A program made the translations under genes and the position numbers. A DNA stretch of 64,000 nt. Origin: Limosilactobacillus alvi (GTDB lineage: Bacteria > Bacillota > Bacilli > Lactobacillales > Lactobacillaceae). The stretch is taken from NCBI RefSeq assembly GCF_016900115.1, contig NZ_JACJJQ010000007.1:1-64000 (forward strand), written 5' to 3'. This document shows positions 25,146 to 33,045 of this stretch, piece after piece. Within the stretch, counting starts at the first letter, position 1; every line of letters begins with the position of its first letter. Under the pieces are notes generated by a model. The model saw only the letters and a list, made by a program, of their open reading frames with translations. It did not search any database and was not told where the DNA came from.

Positions 25146-26002
25146 TGAATACGCTTAAACTGAATGATGGCCACACCATGCCCCAACTCGGCTTTGGGGT
25201 CTTTCAAATCACCGACCTTAACCAGGCCCAACAAGCCGTTGAACAAGCCTTAGCAAACGGCTACCAGTTAATCGATACCGCCGAAGCTTATCAAAATCAA
25301 ACTGCCGTTGGTAAAGCCATGCAAAATAGTAACGTTAACCGGGACGAGATTTTCTTAACCACGAAACTCTGGGTCAGTAACTTCTCCTACCAAAAGGCCG
25401 CAGCGGCCATTGACCAGGACTTAAGGGAATTAAACACTGACTATCTGGATTTAATGCTTTTGCACCAAGCTTATGGGGATGTCTACGGTGCTTGGCGGGC
25501 CTTAGAAGATGCCCAAGCCGCTGGGAAGATCAAGTCAATTGGGGTTTCCAACTTCTGGCCCGACCAAGTTAAAAACTTGGAACTTGGTAACCATATCAAA
25601 CCCGCCGTTAACCAAATTGAAATCAACCCCTGGTTCCAACGGCCAGCCGAAGTAAAGTTTTACCAAGATGAAGGTATCGCGGTTGAAGCCTGGGCACCCT
25701 TTGCGGAAGGCAAAAACCATCTTTTCACTAACCCGACCCTCGTTGAAATCGGTGAAAAGTACGGGAAGTCCAGTGGCCAAGTGGTCCTCCGCTATCTCCT
25801 CCAACGGGGAATTGTAGTGGTTGCAAAATCCGTCCACGATGCCCGGCAAAAAGAAAACATCAACGTCTTTGACTTTGAGCTCAGCACCGATGACATGGCC
25901 GCCATCGCCCAGCTTGACCAAGGACACAGTCAATTCTTTGACCACCATGATCCCGCCACGATTGAACAAATCTTTGGGCCAAGCTTAAAAGAATTAAGGT
26001 AA
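25145..26002 (+). CDS. aldo/keto reductase (second, tandem copy)
   Basis: 285 residues, a paralogue of the preceding gene. DTAEAYQNQTAVG has Asp and Tyr, the Lys is in TTKLWV and the His in LMLLHQAYG, so the catalytic tetrad is present. TAATG overlap and AAGGAGG seven nt upstream show a translationally coupled pair. Substrate unknown; both are probably controlled by the divergent LysR. Confidence 0.92.
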   Translation: MNTLKLNDGHTMPQLGFGVFQITDLNQAQQAVEQALANGYQLIDTAEAYQNQTAVGKAMQNSNVNRDEIFLTTKLWVSNFSYQKAAAAIDQDLRELNTDYLDLMLLHQAYGDVYGAWRALEDAQAAGKIKSIGVSNFWPDQVKNLELGNHIKPAVNQIEINPWFQRPAEVKFYQDEGIAVEAWAPFAEGKNHLFTNPTLVEIGEKYGKSSGQVVLRYLLQRGIVVVAKSVHDARQKENINVFDFELSTDDMAAIAQLDQGHSQFFDHHDPATIEQIFGPSLKELR

Positions 26003-26016
26003 AAATAATTTTACCC

Positions 26017-26055
26017 GGCGTTCAGGAAGGTAATTCCCTCCTGAGCGCTTTTTAT
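26017..26055 (+). terminator. terminator after the aldo-keto reductase pair
   Basis: GCGTTCAGGA pairs with TCCTGAGCGC (one G-T pair) and CTTTTTATTT follows. It closes the operon. Confidence 0.85.
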
Positions 26056-26210
26056 TTCCCTTTCAAAAATAAAGTTCGGTTTTTATTTCGATTTTTTCTG
26101 TAAATTTGGTTGTCGTTCGGATAAACTTGTGTTAATTTTTAATCACCGCTTTCAATCGGCTGTTTCAATTTTTAACGTTCGTGTTTTTGGGAGAGGAGTT
26201 TTAAATCACG

Positions 26211-27446
26211 ATGGAAAAATCAAGGAATCGGTATGGGGTCGCCCTAGCCGGAGTTGTTTTACACTTAATGATCGGTGGGGTTTACGCCTGGAGTGTTTTC
26301 ACTAAGCCCATTGCCGCCCAAACTGGCTGGCAAGAAACCGCCGTCTCGTTTGCCTTTAGTTTAGCGATTTTCTTTCTGGGAATGTCGGCCGCTTTCATGG
26401 GCCGTTTAGTTGAAAAATTTGGTCCAACGGTAACCGGGACGATCTCCAGTATTTGTTACGGCTCTGGAATTGCTTTAACGGGGCTGGCAGTTCAAACCCA
26501 TCAACTCTGGCTTTTGTATCTGGCTTACGGCGTGATCGGGGGCCTTGGTCTAGGGTCGGGGTATGTAACGCCCGTTTCCACGATCATCCGGTGGTTCCCC
26601 GACAAGCGCGGGTTGGCTACGGGGTTAGCAATCATGGGCTTTGGCTTTGCTGCGCTCTTGACTGGTCCCGTTGCCCAAAACTTGATGGCTAAGGTTGGTT
26701 TAGCCACCACCTTCTACATTTTGGGGGCTTTCTACTTCATCGTGATGGTTATCGCTGCTCAATTTATCAAGAAGCCCCGGCCCAATGAACTCCCAGCGGC
26801 AATTGCTGCTAAGGCGCAACGGGTTAGCTTGACTGGTCAAGAACTAACGGCTAACCAAGCGTTGAAGACCCGGACCTTCGGCTACTTATGGTTCATGTTC
26901 TTTATTAACATCACTACCGGGATTGGCCTGGTTTCCGCTGCTTCCCCTATGGCCCAAGATATGACGACAATGACCGCGGGGATGGCGGCCGTGATGGTTG
27001 GGATCATCGGGCTTTTCAACGGCTTTGGGCGGTTGGCCTGGGCCACTTTATCCGACTACATTGGGCGGCCATTAACTTACAGCTTGATCTTTGTCTTAGA
27101 CATTATCATGCTGTTCATCCTCTTATTCTTCAAGGTTCCATTTATTTTCGCCATGGCGCTCTGCCTCTTGATGTCTTGCTACGGAGCTGGCTTTTCAGTT
27201 ATCCCTGCTTACCTCGGCGATGTTTTTGGTACTAAGGAACTCGGGGCCATCCACGGTTACATCTTAACCGCCTGGGCAGCCGCGGGGATGGTTGGCCCAA
27301 TCCTCTTATCCTACACGCACCAAGTATTACACAACTACTACGTTACCCTGATCGTCTTCGTCGTTATCGACGCCCTGGCGATGTTAATCTCCGTCCTTAT
27401 CCAACGGGACTTTGTGGCCAAGCATGCAAATGAAATGGTCGATTAG
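26211..27446 (+). CDS. OFA-family MFS transporter (oxalate/formate antiporter-like)
   Basis: Twelve-helix major facilitator of 411 residues. The N-terminal GGVYAWSVFTKPIA motif is characteristic of the OFA family, and GLATGLAIMGFGFAALL and GRLAWATLSDYIGR are conserved loops. OFA members exchange small carboxylates, but the substrate here is unknown. ATG follows GGGAGAGGAG. Confidence 0.9.
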   Translation: MEKSRNRYGVALAGVVLHLMIGGVYAWSVFTKPIAAQTGWQETAVSFAFSLAIFFLGMSAAFMGRLVEKFGPTVTGTISSICYGSGIALTGLAVQTHQLWLLYLAYGVIGGLGLGSGYVTPVSTIIRWFPDKRGLATGLAIMGFGFAALLTGPVAQNLMAKVGLATTFYILGAFYFIVMVIAAQFIKKPRPNELPAAIAAKAQRVSLTGQELTANQALKTRTFGYLWFMFFINITTGIGLVSAASPMAQDMTTMTAGMAAVMVGIIGLFNGFGRLAWATLSDYIGRPLTYSLIFVLDIIMLFILLFFKVPFIFAMALCLLMSCYGAGFSVIPAYLGDVFGTKELGAIHGYILTAWAAAGMVGPILLSYTHQVLHNYYVTLIVFVVIDALAMLISVLIQRDFVAKHANEMVD

Positions 27447-27456
27447 CTAAAGGAGC

Positions 27457-27497
27457 AAGCCTCCTTGACGGCCAAAGCTTGCGACCGCAGTTACTGA
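27457..27497 (+). repeat. internally deleted piece of the intergenic repeat
   Basis: CTCCTTGACGGCC (left arm of the family) runs almost directly into GCGACCGCAGTTACTGA (right arm). This looks like a repeat copy that has lost its middle. Confidence 0.5.
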
Positions 27498-27516
27498 AGA
27501 TTATTTAAGATAAACA

Positions 27517-27579
27517 AAGACCACTAACGTCAAAGGTTCCACGGCATTGGCCCGACACCTTTGAATTAGTGGTCTTTTT
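27517..27579. terminator. terminator between MFS gene and cupin gene
   Basis: AAAGACCACTAA (27517-27528) pairs with TTAGTGGTCTTT and TTTT follows; an inner CAAAGGT/ACCTTTG stem is also present. It can serve both convergent genes. Confidence 0.85.
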
Positions 27580-27600
27580 GCTTTTCAAAACTTCATTAAG

Positions 27601-28104
27601 CTATTCTTCCGGTACCTGCTCATACGCCACCCGACGAATCACCGCCGCTTGCTCCGGATATTGAGGTAATAATTGGGCTTGGGTAAAAAGTTCAAAGTCA
27701 TGGTAATCAAATCCGGGGGCAACCACACAACTTACCAGGCCAAAGGATTTTGGCTCTAAAACTTCGGAACCAAAGATTGTCCCGGCCGGCACCCTAAATT
27801 GCATTTGTTGTCCCTTGGCAATGGCGGGACCCAGTTGGACCGCTTGATAAGTCCCATCGGGGAAGAAGCAGTGAATCACAATCGCCGAGCCGGCATGGAA
27901 GTACCACAATTCATCATGGCGTAACCGGTGCAAATGCGACGGTGAACCCCCATCCAAGAGAAAATAGATGGAAGTATACTCATAACGTTGGTCGCCGGCT
28001 TTTAAATCATAGTGGGTTTTATCACTATGGTAGACTTGGCGATACCAACCACCTTCCGCGTGTGGACTTAAATTTAAGGCTTTGATGTAATCAGCTTTTT
28101 CCAT
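27601..28104 (-). CDS. cupin domain-containing protein (DUF985)
   Basis: 167-residue single-domain cupin. LNLSPHAEGGWYRQVYHS opens the DUF985 domain, and the YFLLDGGSPSHLHRLRHDEL and WYFHAGSAIVIH segments carry the barrel His/Glu residues. Relatives (such as yeast YML079W) bind small molecules; enzymatic function is unproven. It stands alone. Confidence 0.88.
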   Translation of the reverse strand: MEKADYIKALNLSPHAEGGWYRQVYHSDKTHYDLKAGDQRYEYTSIYFLLDGGSPSHLHRLRHDELWYFHAGSAIVIHCFFPDGTYQAVQLGPAIAKGQQMQFRVPAGTIFGSEVLEPKSFGLVSCVVAPGFDYHDFELFTQAQLLPQYPEQAAVIRRVAYEQVPEE

Positions 28105-28173
28105 GGGTAACCTGCTTTCGTTTGGCTTTGGTAACTAACTAGTTTTATTTTAATTCCAAGCGCGCCCACAGCT

Positions 28174-28584
28174 TCAGAAACGGTCTTCTGCTGCGCGATT
28201 GATCTCCGGATCCAGTGCTGGGCGAATCAAGATCTGCGCTACTCGCTCACTCGCCGGGAAGTAAAGATCGGCATCAATTTCACTTTCGTCAGTCCCTGCC
28301 TTTAAGGTGGTTTCACTTGCAAAACCGATTACTTCGCCCGCTTCGTTATAAGCGATGAGAAACAGCAACTTATTTTCCGGTCGTTTTTCGTAGATAACGT
28401 TCCCAAAGACGTTGATCCCCGCAAAACCATCCTTGAGACCGGCCACCCGGGTAAGGTGGTAGACTAAGACCTTAATTCCAAATTCTGTTTCCGCTTCTGG
28501 ATCACGAACCACGAGCTTATCCGGTAAAGTAGCTCCTTCTTGGTAAGCAAAAATATCAATTGGGATTGGTAAATTATTTTGCAT
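28174..28584 (-). CDS. hypothetical protein, partner of the next gene
   Basis: 136 residues, mostly beta-strand-like and acidic, with no transmembrane segment. The core AGINVFGNVIYEKR and LFLIAYNEAGEVIGFASE suggest a beta-sandwich similar in layout to the upstream partner protein. Not recognised. Its ATG is inside the partner's last codons (11-nt overlap) with GGAGGTGTCGC before it, so the two are translated together. Confidence 0.65.
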   Translation of the reverse strand: MQNNLPIPIDIFAYQEGATLPDKLVVRDPEAETEFGIKVLVYHLTRVAGLKDGFAGINVFGNVIYEKRPENKLLFLIAYNEAGEVIGFASETTLKAGTDESEIDADLYFPASERVAQILIRPALDPEINRAAEDRF

Positions 28585-28933
28585 GCGACACCTCCACAGG
28601 AAAAACCTTTAGGCGGCTGACTTGAATCACTTCATCAAGCTCCCAAGCCGAAATTTCAAAGGGGTAACCATTAAAGAAGGTCTGGTTTGAAATAATGTTG
28701 GTCACGACCTCATTGCCATAACCATCATTTGTTTCGGTCAACACCAATTTATTTTGCTTATCATAACCTTCAACTCGCAAAACAAAGGGGTGCTTGATCG
28801 CAGTAGCTTCAATCCGACCAACAAGATCGAGCATCCCCTCTTCTTCATAAGCATTAACCTGGAGGTTTTGAATGCCAAGTTGCTTTTCTGCAACTAGGTC
28901 GCGTTCAATAATCGCCGAATTATACTTAAACAT
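28574..28933 (-). CDS. hypothetical protein, first of a two-gene unit
   Basis: 119 residues with alternating strands (FVLRVEGYDKQNKLVLTE), no membrane segment and no recognised family. Pattern and size recall its downstream partner, so the two may be diverged paralogues forming a complex. ATG at 28933 follows AAGGAGCATGC. Confidence 0.65.
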   Translation of the reverse strand: MFKYNSAIIERDLVAEKQLGIQNLQVNAYEEEGMLDLVGRIEATAIKHPFVLRVEGYDKQNKLVLTETNDGYGNEVVTNIISNQTFFNGYPFEISAWELDEVIQVSRLKVFPVEVSHAK

Positions 28934-29114
28934 GCATGCTCCTTAATATCTAAACTCAAATAAATATATAAAGAAGAATTCCTTCATTATAATTATCCTA
29001 AGTTTAAGAATACCATACTCCTCATTAAAATAAAAAGCATCCCTAGCGTTTAAAGGGCCTTCACATCCCCCAGAATTTTTGCGGAGTTTATTAACGTTTA
29101 ATCACGCCTTTTCC

Positions 29115-29402
29115 TTACAGTCGCCGCCAAAAGTCGGTTTGCTCTAATGTCGCTTTTTTCAGTTCAAAAGCTTCAAGATCTTCCATTCTTCCGCGTAGGG
29201 TATAATCCTCTAATTTTCCCAATAAAATTACCTTTTCAGTCGACTCACTAGCTAATTTTATCGGTAATAATTTGACGAACACCTTATAAAACTGCTTTTC
29301 CTTTTGAACAATCTTTTTAGCCCGGAACTCATCAGTACTAATCACGAGAAATTCGGCACCAAAATTAGGATTGTACATACCTGTTATTAAATATTGATGC
29401 AT
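29115..29402 (-). CDS. hypothetical small protein next to the CPBP protease
   Basis: About 95 residues, beginning MHQYLITGMYNPNFG. It is soluble and Lys/Leu-rich, with no recognised family. Start chosen at ATG 29402 because AGAGGTGAG lies just upstream; the longer open frame overlaps the CPBP gene. Probably co-transcribed with the two genes upstream. Confidence 0.6.
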   Translation of the reverse strand: MHQYLITGMYNPNFGAEFLVISTDEFRAKKIVQKEKQFYKVFVKLLPIKLASESTEKVILLGKLEDYTLRGRMEDLEAFELKKATLEQTDFWRRL

Positions 29403-29425
29403 TGATCTCACCTCTAATCTGCTTG

Positions 29426-30193
29426 TTAAGCTTTGAATTTCAACTCGTTTTTCCGGTGGTCGGCTTGCCGCAGGCAATACCAGGTGGCAAGTAATAATGG
29501 TGCGAAAACAATCAATAAACTACCCCAATGAACTGTGGTTGCACCTTGATTAACACTTGGTTGAAAATCAATCAAAGTGTGTAAGCCAATGCACAAAGAT
29601 AAGCGATTGGTAACAATTCGTAAATAAGCAAAGGTAAAACCCAAGATCGTCGCATAAAGCACCTGTTGAAGCGTTGCCTCAGGCGACTGAAAAGTCAGAT
29701 TAGATAAATGAAGGAGCCCAAAGATAAATGCTGCCCCAAAGCCGGCTAAGGTATAGCCGAATCGCTTATTAGCCAGAATTTGCATTAATGCCGCTAAAAT
29801 AAGGCCACGGACCAAATATTCTTCAAAGAATCCCGCGCAAAATGCCGTGATCGCAATATCAATTATTTTATGAAAAGGTGAATTAAAAACGTTAATAACA
29901 TTCTTAACCCCTTGAAAGGTCACTAGAACGTATAGGCCAACAAAAAACACTAGAAAAAAACTGAAAATTATTTTTTGTCGTTTATCCATCAATAAGGGCT
30001 GATTCGTAATTCGTAAAGTACCTAATTCACGAATAATGGCACAAAGCGCCACAATAACTACTAGAATGTGGACTCCATTATTAATTGGTTTTGGAAAACC
30101 AATTAAGAAAAAAGCAATATATAAAGCATATAATGCCAGCGCCAAACCTAATTTATGAATCGCACTTGTTTTTAATAATTCCTTTGGTAACAT
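29426..30193 (-). CDS. CPBP family intramembrane metalloprotease
   Basis: 255 residues with about 7-8 membrane helices. The motifs EEYLVRGLILAAL (EExxxR), FGLLHLSN and HTLIDF supply the Glu and His residues of Rce1-like CAAX/CPBP proteases. In lactic acid bacteria these genes often accompany bacteriocin and peptide-sensing loci, acting in self-immunity or peptide processing. Here a histidine kinase gene diverges nearby, which fits that setting, but no peptide gene is seen. Confidence 0.88.
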   Translation of the reverse strand: MLPKELLKTSAIHKLGLALALYALYIAFFLIGFPKPINNGVHILVVIVALCAIIRELGTLRITNQPLLMDKRQKIIFSFFLVFFVGLYVLVTFQGVKNVINVFNSPFHKIIDIAITAFCAGFFEEYLVRGLILAALMQILANKRFGYTLAGFGAAFIFGLLHLSNLTFQSPEATLQQVLYATILGFTFAYLRIVTNRLSLCIGLHTLIDFQPSVNQGATTVHWGSLLIVFAPLLLATWYCLRQADHRKNELKFKA

Positions 30194-30209
30194 ACTTCCT
30201 CCGTTAAAT

Positions 30210-30488
30210 CTATCTCGGTAACATTGATTTATTAACTACATAGTCCGCCCGCGGTTGAATAAAAACTTCTCTTAACCAGTCTAAAGCAATTTTAGAGGGC
30301 TGCTGCTGATTGATAAGTTTCGCTGAGTTAACGCTTGGCCATCCTTGATTACCTGGATTAGTTGGGTCTTTTAATTGATCACTTTTTATTAGGAGACTAA
30401 TTGCAGTCAAAATCAAAACCACACATAGGAAAAACTTAAACCAAGGTGCCGTTGCTTTATTTGGTAGAATCCCAAAGCGCTCTAGCAT
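30210..30488 (-). CDS. small single-pass membrane protein
   Basis: About 92 residues: short cytosolic N-terminus, a membrane helix at about 17-34 (FKFFLCVVLILTAISLLI), then an extracytoplasmic Pro/Asn/Gln-rich tail. Not recognised. ATG at 30488 follows GGGGAGG. It starts the leftward unit with the CPBP protease, and its divergent neighbour is a histidine kinase. Confidence 0.65.
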   Translation of the reverse strand: MLERFGILPNKATAPWFKFFLCVVLILTAISLLIKSDQLKDPTNPGNQGWPSVNSAKLINQQQPSKIALDWLREVFIQPRADYVVNKSMLPR

Positions 30489-30530
30489 ATTTAACCTCCC
30501 CTCTTGATTAGCTAACTGAATCAGCATCAA

Positions 30531-30938
30531 AATTAAATAACCTGACTAATTACACTCTTAACTTTTTCAATTAGTTGATTACGAGTAAATTTTATTATTA
30601 CTTACCAGCAAGTTGATAATTATTATTTCAGCGTCTAATATTCAAGGTTAAGCGTCCCATAAACTCTAGTAAGTCTGGTTTTGTTCTTAGTAGTTTCAGT
30701 AACAACAACGATAGTTTGAGAAAATACCATCCACATTTACTTATCTGTCGATTACACATTTGATAATGTATTAATTATAAAATTAAAAATTCAACCGTTA
30801 TACTCCGCTATTGCTTTTGAGTTATAATTAACCGAGGTTATTTCATTTTCGATATAAAAATAACGCTAACAATGTACTAGTGACTCATTTTTATCTCAAC
30901 GTCAAAAATTATCATTTAAACGTTAGAAGGAGATAATA
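30531..30938. other. AT-rich divergent promoter region
   Basis: About 400 bp between the small membrane protein and the histidine kinase. AACGTCA (30898-30904) and AACGTTA (30919-30925) form a direct repeat with 21-bp periodicity, as expected for LytTR-type response regulators, though it sits close to the kinase ribosome binding site. No pheromone gene with a double-glycine leader was found on either strand. Confidence 0.4.
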
Positions 30939-32222
30939 ATGGCAATAAATTTACTATTCGCATGTTCAAAATTTGTATTTAATCCGTTTTTATTTAGCAT
31001 CTTTTTGTACTTAATTTTAATTCCATCCCGCAAAAAAGATATCCAGTTGCTTCCGCTTTGTGGTTCGTTGATTTTTGGTTATCAATGGGGATTACTAGTA
31101 ATCATTATCGTACAAATTTTTACGCTCTTTGTTAGCGTAAAATCTCAATGGACTCATCGAATTCTTTGCCTTTACTTAGCAATGGCTTCTGCCCCACCAG
31201 TTAGTGAATTTTTAGGTATGACTTTTGCCATGATCTATCCCTTCTCCGATTTAACCTTAAATTTAATTTGTTTGGTACCGGAAGCCTTATTGTGTTTAGG
31301 GTTATATTCATTAATGAGCAACTATCAGCCAATTATCAACGGTATTCGAATTGAATTATCAAAAAATCTCCAATTTTTTCGTACCGTTTGTTGGATTCTG
31401 TGGGGACTCATGATTATTGACTATAGCTTAATTCTTGCTTCAATGAAGATTGAGGGAAAAGCGTTTATCATCTTTGTTTTTGTTTACCTATTTACCTTCG
31501 TTTTATTAATTATTAATTTCATGCTGATGATCATCCAAAACCATCAACTAACGGAAACTAAAGTTAGAAGTGCGGAAACCAAGCAAATCTTTGCTTACAC
31601 TGACCAACTAGAAGCGGCAAACCTTTCGTTACGTAAGAATCGCCACGATTACCGAAATAGTCTCTTAGCTTTAGATGGTTATCTACATGATGCCGACATT
31701 GTGGGGGCTAAAAGTTATTTAAGAGAGCTCATAGACTACCATAACGATCTTCACTCCGCTACTCATGCTCTCTTCACTTCATTGGCTAATCTAAAGGTTA
31801 AGCCCCTTAAATATTTGGTACTACCAAAACTAATTCAAGCCGAACACATGGGAGTAAAAGTCACCGTCGAAATCAATAAAGAACTAACGGAAATCCCCGG
31901 TAACTTAGTTGATCTTACACGTTGCTTAGGAATTTTACTTGATAATGCGCTTCAAGCATGCATCAGCCAACCATCCCCTCAACTAAACCTAATTGTTAAT
32001 CGTTATGGGAATGGAGCTTGTTCCATCACCGTGCAAAATACCATTAGTCAGCAACTTAATCTCAAGCAAATTTTCGTCCCTGGCATTACTAACAAGGCCA
32101 ATCATGCCGGTCTGGGTTTAGCCAATCTCCAAGAAATTGTTGACCACAACTCCGATTTTTCTTTGAGTATTAGACAGGATTCCCAAACCATAGCGTTTGA
32201 GCTCCTATTACAGAAAGGTTGA
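30939..32222 (+). CDS. GHKL sensor histidine kinase (peptide-sensing HPK10-like)
   Basis: 427 residues. Five to six membrane helices fill residues 1-205, followed by a coiled segment and the kinase core: H-box RHDYRNSL with His about 236, N-box DNALQA at about 335, G-box GLGLANL at about 391. This matches the AgrC/ComD/PlnB type that senses secreted peptides. Its stop overlaps the start region of the response regulator gene. The partner regulator is broken by an in-frame stop, so signalling may be lost. Confidence 0.92.
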   Translation: MAINLLFACSKFVFNPFLFSIFLYLILIPSRKKDIQLLPLCGSLIFGYQWGLLVIIIVQIFTLFVSVKSQWTHRILCLYLAMASAPPVSEFLGMTFAMIYPFSDLTLNLICLVPEALLCLGLYSLMSNYQPIINGIRIELSKNLQFFRTVCWILWGLMIIDYSLILASMKIEGKAFIIFVFVYLFTFVLLIINFMLMIIQNHQLTETKVRSAETKQIFAYTDQLEAANLSLRKNRHDYRNSLLALDGYLHDADIVGAKSYLRELIDYHNDLHSATHALFTSLANLKVKPLKYLVLPKLIQAEHMGVKVTVEINKELTEIPGNLVDLTRCLGILLDNALQACISQPSPQLNLIVNRYGNGACSITVQNTISQQLNLKQIFVPGITNKANHAGLGLANLQEIVDHNSDFSLSIRQDSQTIAFELLLQKG

Positions 32223-32227
32223 TCTAC

Positions 32228-32986
32228 ATGCTATCAATTCTGATTTTAGAAGATAATCTTGAACAACAGCGAAAAATCAGGGAAATCGTTAACAACCGCA
32301 TTCTAATCAATGTAACGCCACGACAATACGATGCTGAAATTGCCTTAGCTACCGGTGACCCTAATGCAGTAATTGCCTATCTTCAGGCTCATCAAGATAA
32401 AATTTATCTAGCCTTTCTCGACATTGACTTAAAAACGACTCTTGATGGGATCGATGTAGCAGAATAAATTAAAAATCTTTCTATCTTTAACCAAATCGCT
32501 TTTATCACGGCTGATGCCGAAGCTTTGAAACTAACAATTCAGCGGCGAATCGCTCCCTTAGACTACATCACTAAGAATAATGGTATTGAAGGATTAACTA
32601 CCCGATTGCAAGAAACCATTGATACTGCTTATCGAGGCTACATCAATTCCTTAGGAGATACTTCCCAACAGTTTTTAAATTATGAACGCGTCCGTGGCGT
32701 AATTGAACGCCTACCTTTGGAACAAGTGCTCTTTCTCCAAACAAACTCGCATAAAGCAAACTGGCTGTCCATTACGAGTAATGATCAAATTATTGAATGC
32801 ACAGGAAAGCTAAAGGATTTTGCTCAAAAGTATCCAGAACTGGTTTATATCAGTCGCGATACCTTGGTTAACCTTAGTCAAGTCAAAAGTTACAATGCTA
32901 AAGCGGGCGTTGTAACTTTAACATCTGGTCAAGAATTTAAGGTTTCTTTTCGCCGACGCTCAGTCTTTAAAAAGCTACTGAACTAA
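32228..32986 (+). pseudogene. LytTR response regulator interrupted by an in-frame TAA
   Basis: The frame from ATG 32228 encodes a receiver domain (LILEDNLEQQRK with acidic pocket; phospho-Asp likely in AFLDIDLKTTLDG), then stops at TAA 32465-32467. The same frame continues without further stops to 32986, completing the receiver (IAFITADAEAL) and a LytTR DNA-binding domain (VLFLQTNS, then FRRRSVFKKLL). Ignoring the one stop, length is 252 codons, normal for the AgrA/ComE family. CAA or GAA to TAA would be a single-base change. Confidence 0.9.
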
Positions 32987-32991
32987 ACAAC

Positions 32992-33037
32992 AACAGCTAC
33001 AGGACATGCAGTTGCATGAATCCTGTAGCTGTTTTAA
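32992..33037. terminator. bidirectional terminator
   Basis: AACAGCTACAGGA pairs perfectly with TCCTGTAGCTGTT and TTTTAATTAT follows. It lies between the response regulator and the convergent helicase gene. Confidence 0.85.
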
Positions 33038-33045
33038 TTATAGAA

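Noticed and set aside
30635-30736. Possible small peptide gene (34 codons) near the histidine kinase
   Set aside because: No ribosome binding site, no double-glycine or signal leader, so not a credible pheromone precursor.
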